DNA of 64,000 nt, taken from the NCBI GenBank assembly GCA_947629095.1, contig CANRCK010000006.1:1-64000 (forward strand), written 5' to 3'. Below are positions 34,048-42,305 of this stretch, one piece after another. The translations under genes and the position numbers were made by a program. This DNA comes from an uncultured Clostridia bacterium. Its GTDB lineage: Bacteria; Bacillota; Clostridia; Christensenellales; Borkfalkiaceae. The number at the start of each line of letters is the position of its first letter. Position 1 is the stretch's first letter. The notes below the pieces were generated by a model, which saw only the letters and a program-made list of their open reading frames with translations, was not told where the DNA came from and made no database searches.

Positions 34048-34287
34048 ATGGAATTGGAGCTTATAAAATACGTAGTCGAGCACTTTGCCGAAAGCAAGGA
34101 AGAGATCGAATACCAGGTTGAAGAAAAGGAGCAGTCGGTGGAGGTAACCGTACTCCTTGCCGCAAGCGATATGGGCAAGGTAATAGGCAAGCAGGGCAAA
34201 ATAGCCAAGGCTTTGCGCACTTTGGTTGCCGCTTCCACCCCCCGCGACGGCAAGCGCTACTTTGTGGAAATCAAAGAAAAGGCGTAA
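34048..34287 (+). CDS. khpA: KH-domain RNA-binding protein KhpA (YlqC)
   Basis: A 79-residue single KH-domain protein with the GxxG loop as VIGKQGKIAKALRTLV. KhpA, usually with KhpB, binds RNA and affects cell division and ribosome maturation in Gram-positives. Start 34048 follows TGGAGA; the long upstream open frame crosses hairpin repeats and is rejected. Normal position between rpsP and rimM. Confidence 0.95.
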   Translation: MELELIKYVVEHFAESKEEIEYQVEEKEQSVEVTVLLAASDMGKVIGKQGKIAKALRTLVAASTPRDGKRYFVEIKEKA

Positions 34288-34404
34288 CCGTATTGAGTTT
34301 TTTGCAGCCCCGCGGCTGCGCAGTTTAAAAATATTAAGGCAGAGCCGAAAAAGATTCCGCATTTATATACGGCTTTTTCGGCTGTCTTTCGATTATTAAA
34401 AATT

Positions 34405-34899
34405 ATGGACGTTTTAACCGTAGCAACAATTTTAAAACCGCAGGGTATCCGCGGCGAATTAAAGGTAAAAGTGTATCTCGATTCCGCCGAGGACCTTAAA
34501 AACATAACACAGGTGTATATTTCCGGTGAAAAATACGCCCTTCTGAACGTCCGCGGCGCGGGCGAATACGCATATATTACCTTAAGGGGCGTTGCCGACA
34601 GAAACGCCGCCGAGCTTTTCCGCGGCAAGGACGTGGAGGCCCTGCGCGAGGACTGCCCCGTTTTGCCCGAAGGCAAATATTATATAGGCGATCTGGAGGG
34701 CTGCAAGATTGTCACGCACTCGGGGGAAGAGATAGGCGAGGTCCTTTCGGTCACCCCGGCGCGTACGGATATCTTCACCGTTTCCACCCCCAAGGGGGAG
34801 CTGAGCTTCGCCGCGGCGGAGGGTGTGATTACACAGGTCGACATCGAAAATAAGATTATAACGGTCGATAAAAAGCGTTTTAAGGAAGTTTCCGTATAG
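34405..34899 (+). CDS. rimM: Ribosome maturation factor RimM
   Basis: A 164-residue RimM of usual length. The N-terminal half has KPQGIRGELKVK and the C-terminal PRC-barrel has YYIGDLEGCKIV. It binds S19 and the 30S head during 16S maturation. Spacing of 117 bases from khpA includes a hairpin (GCCGAAAAAG...CTTTTTCGGC). Followed after nine bases by an ABC transporter that is not usual in this operon. Confidence 0.96.
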   Translation: MDVLTVATILKPQGIRGELKVKVYLDSAEDLKNITQVYISGEKYALLNVRGAGEYAYITLRGVADRNAAELFRGKDVEALREDCPVLPEGKYYIGDLEGCKIVTHSGEEIGEVLSVTPARTDIFTVSTPKGELSFAAAEGVITQVDIENKIITVDKKRFKEVSV

Positions 34900-34908
34900 G
34901 AGGTGTAA

Positions 34909-35607
34909 ATGTCTGCTATTTTGCAGTGCAGCGCACTCGTCAAAAATTATGGCTACGCCCCCGCGCTGGGCGGCGTGGATTTAAACGTGGAGGAGGGCGG
35001 AATAGTCGGCTTGCTCGGTCCCAACGGCAGCGGCAAATCCACCCTCATAAAGCTTGCCATGGGAATGCTTCAACCTACGAGCGGCTCCATACTCGTCGGC
35101 GGGCTCTCTCCCTGCCCCAAAACAAAGGCTTTCACGGCATATCTACCCGATTCCAGCTTTTTGAGCGAATGGATGACGGTGGATAAGGCTATGCGTTTCA
35201 GCGCCGACTTTTTTGCCGATTTCAACGGCGGCAAAGCCGAAAATATGCTCTCGCGTTTGGGAATTTCGCCAAGTCAGAAAATAAAAACCCTTTCAAAGGG
35301 CAACAAGGAAAAGTTGGGACTTATTTTGACAATGGCGCGGGACGCCCGCCTGTATATCCTCGACGAGCCGATAGCCGGCGTGGACCCCGCCGCGCGTGAT
35401 TTTATTCTGGACGCCGTTATGCTCAACCGCAGCAGCGGTTCAACGGTGTTTTTGTGCACGCACCTTATTGCCGACGTGGAGCCGATTTTAACGCACGCCA
35501 TATTCCTCGACCGCGGCAAAATCGTTTTGGACGCGCCCGCGGAGGAGACGAGGCAAAAGGAGGGCAAATCGCTCGATAGTCTCTTCAGGGAGGTGTTCAG
35601 ATGGTAG
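34909..35607 (+). CDS. ABC transporter ATP-binding protein
   Basis: A 232-residue ATPase. Walker A is GPNGSGKSTL, the signature motif is degenerate (LSKGNKEKLG), Walker B is LYILDEPIAGVDP, and the H-loop is THL. It belongs to the drug/bacteriocin-export subfamily (BcrA/YtrB-like). RBS AGGAGGTG. It overlaps the permease gene by seven bases. The pair is inserted between rimM and trmD. Confidence 0.93.
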   Translation: MSAILQCSALVKNYGYAPALGGVDLNVEEGGIVGLLGPNGSGKSTLIKLAMGMLQPTSGSILVGGLSPCPKTKAFTAYLPDSSFLSEWMTVDKAMRFSADFFADFNGGKAENMLSRLGISPSQKIKTLSKGNKEKLGLILTMARDARLYILDEPIAGVDPAARDFILDAVMLNRSSGSTVFLCTHLIADVEPILTHAIFLDRGKIVLDAPAEETRQKEGKSLDSLFREVFRW

Positions 35608-36389
35608 GCAAAATTTTAAAGCACGAGCTGTATGCCATCTTCCGCGTTCTGGTGTTTTTTGCCGTGGCGGTGGTTGTTTTTTCAGCCGCAGGCAGGATAC
35701 TCTTGGCTGTCTTGCTCGGCAGCGATTCGGGCGAAAGCGGAATGGCGGGCATACTTCTTTTTCTCGTTGTTATGTTCTATATTTTTTCAATAAGCGCGCT
35801 CATTTTTGCGGCATACGCCCTCGGGATAAACAGGTTCTATAAAACTCTTTTCACCGGTGAGGGATATATGACCCTCTCCCTGCCCGTCACGCCCGTGCAG
35901 CTTATCTGGGGCAAGCTTCTCTCCTCCATCATAGCCGTTGTGGCGGCAACTGCGGTTTCCGCTGTTTCGGTTGTCATCTTTATGGTGGGCTGGAACGCCT
36001 CCGCAATGCAGATGCTCTATGACGCGTTCGGCGTAATCGGCAACCAGATAGCGGCTGTCGTCGGCAGCGATCCTTGGGCGGTGGCGGAGAGCGTTGTAAA
36101 CATAATAGTAACCGCGCCCATGATATTGCTTGTTATATTTGCCGTTATTTCCGTAGGTCAGCTGTTCACATCGCACCGCAGGGCAATAGCGTTTGTGATA
36201 TTTATAGGCATATATATAGCGTACAGCATAATTTCATCCCTGCTTATGCCCGTGTTTGCAGATCTTGCCGAAAGCGTTTCCATGCATTTGGTAAGCTGGA
36301 TACAGATTGCAATAAAAGCCGCAATAGACGTAGGCTGCTTCTTCCTCGTAAAATATATAATCAAAAACAAAGTAAACCTCATAGCATGA
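35601..36389 (+). CDS. ABC transporter permease
   Basis: A 262-residue ABC-2-type permease with six hydrophobic segments. It pairs with the overlapping ATPase to form an exporter in the cytoplasmic membrane; cargo unknown. Residues 80-110 (FYKTLFTGEGYMTLSLPV) match the loop typical of YtrC/D-like permeases. Its stop overlaps the trmD start (ATGA), so it is coupled to trmD translation. Confidence 0.88.
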   Translation: MVGKILKHELYAIFRVLVFFAVAVVVFSAAGRILLAVLLGSDSGESGMAGILLFLVVMFYIFSISALIFAAYALGINRFYKTLFTGEGYMTLSLPVTPVQLIWGKLLSSIIAVVAATAVSAVSVVIFMVGWNASAMQMLYDAFGVIGNQIAAVVGSDPWAVAESVVNIIVTAPMILLVIFAVISVGQLFTSHRRAIAFVIFIGIYIAYSIISSLLMPVFADLAESVSMHLVSWIQIAIKAAIDVGCFFLVKYIIKNKVNLIA

Positions 36390-37060
36390 AAATAACCATT
36401 CTCACGCTCTTCCCCGAGATGTTCGCTCCCCTGCGAGAGAGTATCCTCGGCAGGGCGGTTGAAAGCGGAAAACTTAATATATCCGTGGTAAACATACGCG
36501 ACTATGCCCAAAACAAGCACTCCAAGTGCGACGACTATCCCTTTGGCGGCGGCGCGGGCATGGTGATGATGCCCCAGCCCGTAGGCTCGGCGATAGAGGC
36601 GGTGGACCCCGACCACCGCGCGCGGAGGATATATCTTTCGCCCAAGGGCGCCATATTTACGCAGAACAAGGCGTTCGAGCTGTTGAACTACGGGCACCTC
36701 GTTCTTCTGTGCGGGCACTACGAGGGCGTGGACCAAAGGGTCATAGATATGTATATCGACGAAGAGATATCCATGGGCGACTACGTTTTAACGGGCGGAG
36801 AAATCCCCGCAATGGCGGTGTGCGACTGCGTTGCGCGCTATGTGGACGGAGTTATCTCCGAAGGGTCCCTTGTGGACGAGAGCATTTCTTCGGGCATGCT
36901 GGAATATCCGCAATATACCCGCCCGGCGATATATAAAGGAATGAGTGTGCCCGAGGTACTTTTGAACGGCGACCACAAAAAAGTGGACGAGTGGCGCAGG
37001 GAGCAGAGCGAAAAGCTCACGCGGGCGCGCCGCCCCGACCTTTTGGGGGAAAGCAAATGA
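36386..37060 (+). CDS. trmD: tRNA (guanine-N1-)-methyltransferase TrmD
   Basis: A 224-residue SPOUT enzyme that makes m1G37. The trefoil-knot motifs are visible: LLCGHYEGVDQRV and GDYVLTGGE, with the N-terminal MKITILTLFPEMF. Slightly short because the C-terminal helical domain is trimmed (the usual length is 240-250). The ATG overlaps the permease stop by four bases, and its own stop overlaps the rbgA start. Confidence 0.97.
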   Translation: MKITILTLFPEMFAPLRESILGRAVESGKLNISVVNIRDYAQNKHSKCDDYPFGGGAGMVMMPQPVGSAIEAVDPDHRARRIYLSPKGAIFTQNKAFELLNYGHLVLLCGHYEGVDQRVIDMYIDEEISMGDYVLTGGEIPAMAVCDCVARYVDGVISEGSLVDESISSGMLEYPQYTRPAIYKGMSVPEVLLNGDHKKVDEWRREQSEKLTRARRPDLLGESK

Positions 37061-37911
37061 AAACGATACAGTGGTACCCGGGGCATATGACCAAGGCAAT
37101 GCGTATGATGGGCGAAAATTTGTCGCTTGCCGACGGAGTTATATTTGTGCTGGACGCGCGCTGCCCCGCTTCGTCCTTCAACCCAAAGCTTAAAAAGCTG
37201 ACGGGCGAAAAGCCCATACTATATGTGCTTGCCAAGGGCGATTTAGCCGACGGCAGGGCGGACGCCCTTGCAAATGTAATGGCAAAACAGGGCGCCTCCG
37301 TTTTAAAAATAAACGCCTTGAACAGCGGTTCAAAGCGGGATATTATGGGGGCAATCGAAAAAATGGTTGCCGAAAAGCGCCAAAGGGCGTTGGAAAAGGG
37401 ATATATGCGCACCTTTCGCTTTATGGTAGCCGGCGTGCCAAACACGGGCAAGTCCACGCTGATAAATCTTCTTGCGGGCAGCCGCAGGGCGGAAACGGGG
37501 GATAAAGCCGGCGTCACCCGCGGCAAACAGTGGATACGCGTGGGGAATTTCGAGCTGATGGACACCCCCGGCACAATGCCGCCCGCCTTTGAAAACCAAA
37601 CCTTTGCCGCCCGCCTTGCGTTCGTTGGCAGCATTAACGACGATATTTTGGATTTGGACGACATAGTCCTGCTTCTTTTGGAGGAGCTTTCCAAAAAATA
37701 CCCCGAAAGGCTCAAAGAACGCTACGGCATGGACGGCGGAACTCCACTTGAGATGCTCGACGCGGTTTGCGAAAGGCGCGGCTTCAAGCTCAGGGGCAAC
37801 GACTACGACTACGAGCGGGGCGTCCGCGCCGTTTTGGACGATTTCCGCAAGGGCAAGCTCGGTAAAATCACTTTGGACAGTGCGGAAGATTTCAACGGTC
37901 TGGAATTTTAA
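37057..37911 (+). CDS. rbgA: Ribosome biogenesis GTPase RbgA (YlqF)
   Basis: A 284-residue circularly permuted GTPase. The N-terminal WYPGHMTKAMR is diagnostic. Motif order is G4-like (VLAKGDL), then G1 (GVPNTGKSTLINLL), G2/G3 (TRGKQWIRV, DTPG). It acts late in 50S assembly at the L6/L16 region. ATGA overlap with trmD; RBS GGGGGA lies within trmD. Confidence 0.95.
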   Translation: MKTIQWYPGHMTKAMRMMGENLSLADGVIFVLDARCPASSFNPKLKKLTGEKPILYVLAKGDLADGRADALANVMAKQGASVLKINALNSGSKRDIMGAIEKMVAEKRQRALEKGYMRTFRFMVAGVPNTGKSTLINLLAGSRRAETGDKAGVTRGKQWIRVGNFELMDTPGTMPPAFENQTFAARLAFVGSINDDILDLDDIVLLLLEELSKKYPERLKERYGMDGGTPLEMLDAVCERRGFKLRGNDYDYERGVRAVLDDFRKGKLGKITLDSAEDFNGLEF

Positions 37912-37940
37912 AACTCAACACGTTTCCGCAAAAAACACCT

Positions 37941-38543
37941 ATGACAGATAAATTGAAATATGAAAAAAGTTTCCTTGAAAAGGGATTTAAATACATATGC
38001 GGCGTGGACGAAGTAGGCAGGGGACCGCTGGCGGGACCCGTCGTCTGCGCGGCGGTGATAATGCCCCTCAACGATATTATTGAGGGCGTTGACGACAGCA
38101 AAAAGCTCACCGCAAAAACGCGCGAAAGGCTTTCGGCGCAGATACTCGAAAAGGCAGTTGCCTGCCACATATCCCTTGTTGAACCGCAGACGATAGACCA
38201 AATAAACATACTACAAGCCACGCGGCTGTGCATGAAAAACGCCATAGAGGGGCTTGAAGTAACCCCCGACTACGTTATAACCGACGGCAATATGACGCTG
38301 GACATAAGTATTCCCCAGCAAAGCATAATAAAGGGCGATATGTTAAGCTACACAATAGGCTGCGCCTCCATAGTGGCAAAAGTCTACCGCGACAGGCTGA
38401 TGGACGAGCTGGCTGTAACATATCCTTACTATAAATTCGAAAGCAACAAGGGCTACGGCACGGCGGCGCACATTCAGGCGTTAAAGGAACGCGGCGCATG
38501 CCCCGTGCACAGAAAAACGTTCATAAAAAATTTTATAAAATAA
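37941..38543 (+). CDS. rnhB: Ribonuclease HII
   Basis: A 200-residue RNase HII with the catalytic DEDD layout: GVDEVGRGPLAGPV supplies Asp and Glu, DDSKKLT and DYVITDGN the next carboxylates. It cuts RNA in RNA:DNA hybrids and at single ribonucleotides. It follows rbgA as in other Bacillota. Confidence 0.96.
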   Translation: MTDKLKYEKSFLEKGFKYICGVDEVGRGPLAGPVVCAAVIMPLNDIIEGVDDSKKLTAKTRERLSAQILEKAVACHISLVEPQTIDQINILQATRLCMKNAIEGLEVTPDYVITDGNMTLDISIPQQSIIKGDMLSYTIGCASIVAKVYRDRLMDELAVTYPYYKFESNKGYGTAAHIQALKERGACPVHRKTFIKNFIK

Positions 38544-38544
38544 A

Positions 38545-39012
38545 ATGCGGAAAGTAGAAAGAGAAATTACCGACTTCAATCAGAAGACAGAGCTTTTAGG
38601 CAGGTGTCAGACTATTCGTTTGGGCATATTCGGGGAGCAATACCCCTATGTCGTGCCCCTTTCGTTCGGTTATGAGGTCGACGGCGGAAAAGTTATTATT
38701 TATTTCCATTGCGCTAAAGAGGAGACGAAATCGGAACTTTTAAAGAAGCGCCCCAATGTGTGCGTGGAGGCGGATATTTTGCACGGTTACACAGATACGG
38801 GCAGAAGCGTCACCGCCGACTATGAAAGCGTCATGGGGTTCGGACGATGCGAGGAAGTTACGGGCGGGCAAGCCGTTAAAGGATTGCAACTTTTGTTGGA
38901 TCATTGCGGAATCGGCAATTATTCTGCGAAAGATTGCGCCGCCGCGGGCAAGGCAGCCGTTTACAGAATTACTCTTGACGAGCTGTATGGCAAACGCCGT
39001 TTTCCCCGTTAG
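38545..39012 (+). CDS. Pyridoxamine 5'-phosphate oxidase-like (NimA-type) flavoprotein
   Basis: A 155-residue split-barrel FMN-binding protein of the nitroimidazole-resistance (NimA)-like group, with GEQYPYVVPLSFGYE and IYFHCAKEETK as family segments. These bind flavin and may reduce quinones or nitro compounds; physiological substrate unknown. It starts two bases after the rnhB stop with no ribosome site of its own, so coupling is likely. Confidence 0.85.
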   Translation: MRKVEREITDFNQKTELLGRCQTIRLGIFGEQYPYVVPLSFGYEVDGGKVIIYFHCAKEETKSELLKKRPNVCVEADILHGYTDTGRSVTADYESVMGFGRCEEVTGGQAVKGLQLLLDHCGIGNYSAKDCAAAGKAAVYRITLDELYGKRRFPR

Positions 39013-39084
39013 TTTCCTATACTATATTTATAATATAGAGGAAATAAAGTTTTGTGAAAATTGCGACACACCCTTAAAAAACAA

Positions 39085-39179
39085 TTGACAAGCATTTTTT
39101 TGTCTGTTATTATAAAACAAGACTTCGGGCAGTCCTCTGTCCCCAAGGGATACGAATGTCACGTTCAGGAGGTAAAGTC
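39085..39179 (+). promoter_or_regulatory. rplS promoter and 5' leader
   Basis: TTGACA (39085-39090), 17-base spacer, TATTAT (39108-39113), then about 60 bases with short stems (ACTTCGGGCAGT, TGTCCCCAAGGGATA). In Bacillus a structured L19 leader precedes rplS; whether this is the same element needs a covariance search. RBS AGGAGG at 39167-39172. Confidence 0.6.
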
Positions 39180-39524
39180 ATGAAAGGATTAGTTGAAGCC
39201 ATTGAAAAAGAGGGCATGAAAAAGGAAGTGCCCGTATTCGGCGTGGGCGATGTGGTAAAGGTCGGCTTCAAGGTCATCGAGGGCACAAAGGAGAGAATCC
39301 AGAACTTCGAGGGCGTTGTTATTGCAAAGAAGCACGGCGGCATCCGTGAAAGCTTCACGGTGAGGAGATTATCTTTCGGCGTGGGCGTGGAAAGAACTTT
39401 CCCGCTGCACTCCCCCAAAATCGCCTATATAACCGTAGTCCGCAAGGGCAAGGTAAGAAGGGCAAAGCTCTACTACCTGCGCGGGCTCACCGGCAAGGCG
39501 GCAAAAATCAAGGAAGACAAATAA
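39180..39524 (+). CDS. rplS: 50S ribosomal protein L19
   Basis: A 114-residue L19 of standard length, with [19 protein letters not shown] and the [14 protein letters not shown] hallmark. It sits at the 30S/50S interface. Start 39180 matches AGGAGG; the in-frame ATG at 39156 lies ahead of the ribosome site. Separate promoter and terminator make it its own unit. Confidence 0.98.
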   Translation: MKGLVEAIEKEGMKKEVPVFGVGDVVKVGFKVIEGTKERIQNFEGVVIAKKHGGIRESFTVRRLSFGVGVERTFPLHSPKIAYITVVRKGKVRRAKLYYLRGLTGKAAKIKEDK

Positions 39525-39529
39525 ATTTA

Positions 39530-39563
39530 AAAAAGCTCCCGCTATGCGCGCGGGGGCTTTTTT
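39530..39563 (+). terminator. Terminator of rplS
   Basis: AAAAGCTCCCGC, loop TATGC, GCGCGGGGGCTTTTTT. Confidence 0.88.
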
Positions 39564-39589
39564 AAACCCGGCAAAAGAGGTAAAAAGCT

Positions 39590-41119
39590 ATGTTTTCCAA
39601 AATATTCAGCTACGCTCTCAACGGGCTCGAGGGCGTTGCGGTGGAGATAGAAACGGATATAAACAAGGGTATGGTCAGCTATGATCTGGTAGGTCTGCCC
39701 GATACTGCCGTAAAGGAGAGCAAGGAGAGGGTGCGCTCTGCAATAAAGAACAGCGCGTTTATCTTCCCCATAACAAAAATCACTGTAAACCTCGCCCCCG
39801 CGGACCTAAAAAAGGAGGGGTCTCACTACGACTTGCCGCTGGCGGTGTCCCTTTTAAAGGCAAGCGACCAGCTGCTTGCCGAAACGGACGGAATAGTCTT
39901 TTTGGGCGAGCTTGCGCTGGACGGTTCTCTCCGCCCCGTGACGGGGCTGTTGCCCATTCTCATCTCCGCGCGCGACAGGGGCTATAAAAAGTTTATAGTG
40001 CCCGCGCAGAACGCAAACGAAGCAAGCTATATAGAGGGGCTGGAGGTGTACGCCCTGTCCTCGCTTAAACAGGTTATTGCGTTTTTAAAGGGCGAAGAGC
40101 AGTGTTCACCCGTGGAGCACCGCGGATACACGGCTTCGCGCGCAAATAAAAATTATGACTACGATATGTCCCTCGTAAAGGGTCAGGCGGTGGCAAAACG
40201 CGCTTTGGAAATAGCCGTTGCGGGCGGTCACAACGTTCTATTCGTCGGTCCTCCCGGCTCGGGCAAAACGCTGCTTGCGCGCTGTATTCCCACCATTATG
40301 CCGGATATGACCTTTGACGAGGCGCTGGAAGTCACCAAAATACATTCGGTTGCGGGCGAGCTTTCCGAAGAGGGCATAGTTTCATTGCGCCCCTTCCGCA
40401 CCCCGCACCACACGGCAACAACCGTTTCGATGTGCGGCGGAGGAAACGTTAGGCTCCGCCCGGGCGAAATTTCAATGGCGCACAAGGGCGTTCTGTTTTT
40501 GGACGAACTGCCCGAGTACTCCCGCCACACGCTTGAAAGCCTCAGGCAGCCCCTCGAGGACAAAAAGATAACCGTCACGCGGGCGGGCGGCACGGCAACC
40601 TATCCCGCCGACTTTATGCTCTGTGCGGGAATGAACCCCTGCCCCTGCGGGAACTACGGCTCGGTGTACAGGCAGTGCACCTGCACCCCCGCGCAGATAG
40701 CAAAATACAGGGCAAAAATTTCCGGTCCGCTCATGGACAGGATAGATATACAGGTGGAAGTTGACGGCGTTAAATACGACGACCTTGCGGGTGATGCACC
40801 CGCGGAGAGCAGCGCGGCTGTAAAGGAGCGCGTGGAGCGCGTCCGCGCCATCCAGCGCGAACGTTTCCGCGGCGAAAAGCCGGGTATGATAAACGCCGGA
40901 ATGGGCGAAAAACAAATAAAAAAATATTGCCGTCTTTCGCCCGAATGTGAGGCGGTGCTTAAATCGGCTTACGAAAGTTTGAATCTCTCGGCACGTGCGC
41001 GTACAAGAATCATAAAAGTTGCAAGAACCATTGCGGACCTTGCCTTTTCGGAGGACATTCTCCCCGAGCACGTTCTGGAGGCGGCGTCTTACAGAAGCTA
41101 CGAAGCGGGCATAAAATGA
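39590..41119 (+). CDS. comM: ComM/YifB-type Mg-chelatase-like AAA+ ATPase
   Basis: A 509-residue protein of standard length. The N-terminal 170 residues form the ChlI/Lon-like domain (YDLVGLPDTAVKESKERVRSA), then the AAA+ core with Walker A GPPGSGKTLLAR, Walker B LFLDELPEY, and a zinc-type cysteine cluster CPCGNYGS...CTCTP. ComM is a hexameric helicase that promotes branch migration in natural transformation. It overlaps dprA by four bases, supporting a shared DNA-uptake role. Confidence 0.96.
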   Translation: MFSKIFSYALNGLEGVAVEIETDINKGMVSYDLVGLPDTAVKESKERVRSAIKNSAFIFPITKITVNLAPADLKKEGSHYDLPLAVSLLKASDQLLAETDGIVFLGELALDGSLRPVTGLLPILISARDRGYKKFIVPAQNANEASYIEGLEVYALSSLKQVIAFLKGEEQCSPVEHRGYTASRANKNYDYDMSLVKGQAVAKRALEIAVAGGHNVLFVGPPGSGKTLLARCIPTIMPDMTFDEALEVTKIHSVAGELSEEGIVSLRPFRTPHHTATTVSMCGGGNVRLRPGEISMAHKGVLFLDELPEYSRHTLESLRQPLEDKKITVTRAGGTATYPADFMLCAGMNPCPCGNYGSVYRQCTCTPAQIAKYRAKISGPLMDRIDIQVEVDGVKYDDLAGDAPAESSAAVKERVERVRAIQRERFRGEKPGMINAGMGEKQIKKYCRLSPECEAVLKSAYESLNLSARARTRIIKVARTIADLAFSEDILPEHVLEAASYRSYEAGIK

Positions 41120-42180
41120 AATATACTCCGGAAGAACTGAATTTAATAACGCTTTCGTCAATACCGGAACTCAACTATAAGGAAAAATATACTGCGCTTT
41201 CGGCGCTGACAACGGGCAGGGCGGATATAGAGCCGATAAAAAATTCATTGATTAAAAGATACGATATCGGCGTATATAATAGAGTGAAGGAACAATATTG
41301 CGGCGACGATTTCCGCAAAAATTTGCTTGACCAACTTGAAAAGCGGGATATAGTGTGCGTAACTTACTTTTCGGACGGCTACCCCGAAGCTCTTAAAAAG
41401 CTTAAGGACCCGCCCGTAACCCTGTTTTTAAAGGGCAACCGGGAGCTTTTGAATAATAAATGCTTTTCAATCGTCGGTTCAAGAAAGTCCGCCTTTTACG
41501 CTTGCAACGGCGCAAAAAAATTCGCAAAGGAAATTTCGCAGTACTTCACCATAGTTTCGGGGTTTGCGCCCGGTGCCGACAGCTCCGCCCTCGAGGGTGC
41601 GGACTACAAGGCTGTGTCGGTTATAGCCTTCGGGTTTGACCACATCGGATCGCTTGCAAACTACGAGATGCTCAAAAAGGTGGAGGCAAACGGGCTGTTG
41701 GTTTCGGAATATTTCCCCACCGTTGCGCCGCAGACATACTTGTTCCCCATTCGCAACAGGATAATAGCGGGGCTTTCCGCGGGGACGCTGGTAGTTTCCG
41801 CAGGATTGAAGAGCGGCGCGCTGATTACGGCAAACCACGCCATATCCAACGGAAGGGACGTGTTTGCGTTCCCCTATGCCATGACCGCCGCCGACGGCGC
41901 GGGCTGCAACAACCTCATACACGACGGCGCAATTCTTTGCCGCGGCGTGCAGGATATATTGGGTTTTTACGGCATTTTGCCGCCGCCCCAAAAAAGGATA
42001 GAGCTTACCGAAGAAGAGGAGCTTGTGCTCGGGATAATCGGCGAGGAGGGCGAAGCGTTTATAAACACGCTTTCCCAAAGACTAAACTTGCCGCCGTTCA
42101 AGCTTATCCCCGTGCTTTCCGCACTTGAAATAAAGGGGCTTGTGGCAAGAATCGGCGGAAACAGATATACAATTTGTTAG
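41116..42180 (+). CDS. dprA: DNA-processing protein DprA
   Basis: A 354-residue DprA with the Rossmann-like core: GSRKSAFYA opens it, the usual SGxARGID loop is changed to SGFAPGADSSA, and FPIRNRIIAGLS, SGALITA and a C-terminal winged helix follow. It loads RecA on incoming single strands. The changed loop makes this a divergent member. Next to comM; no comEA/EC genes are in the window. Confidence 0.9.
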   Translation: MKYTPEELNLITLSSIPELNYKEKYTALSALTTGRADIEPIKNSLIKRYDIGVYNRVKEQYCGDDFRKNLLDQLEKRDIVCVTYFSDGYPEALKKLKDPPVTLFLKGNRELLNNKCFSIVGSRKSAFYACNGAKKFAKEISQYFTIVSGFAPGADSSALEGADYKAVSVIAFGFDHIGSLANYEMLKKVEANGLLVSEYFPTVAPQTYLFPIRNRIIAGLSAGTLVVSAGLKSGALITANHAISNGRDVFAFPYAMTAADGAGCNNLIHDGAILCRGVQDILGFYGILPPPQKRIELTEEEELVLGIIGEEGEAFINTLSQRLNLPPFKLIPVLSALEIKGLVARIGGNRYTIC

Positions 42181-42200
42181 ATAACATAAGTATAATTTAA

Positions 42201-42292
42201 GATACTTGGGAGCGGCGACACGCCACGGTTGATTGGAGCCGGCGCCCGATAACCGGTTTTAAAATTGAGATACTTGGGAGCGGCGACACGCC
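42201..42292 (+). repeat. 24-bp direct repeats between dprA and topA
   Basis: GATACTTGGGAGCGGCGACA (plus CGCC) occurs at 42201-42224 and 42269-42292. The GCGGCGACACGCC core resembles the sequence beside the 45-bp repeat at 33775-33790. The second copy ends 13 bases before the topA start. Confidence 0.8.
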
Positions 42293-42305
42293 GCTAAGGA
42301 GATTT

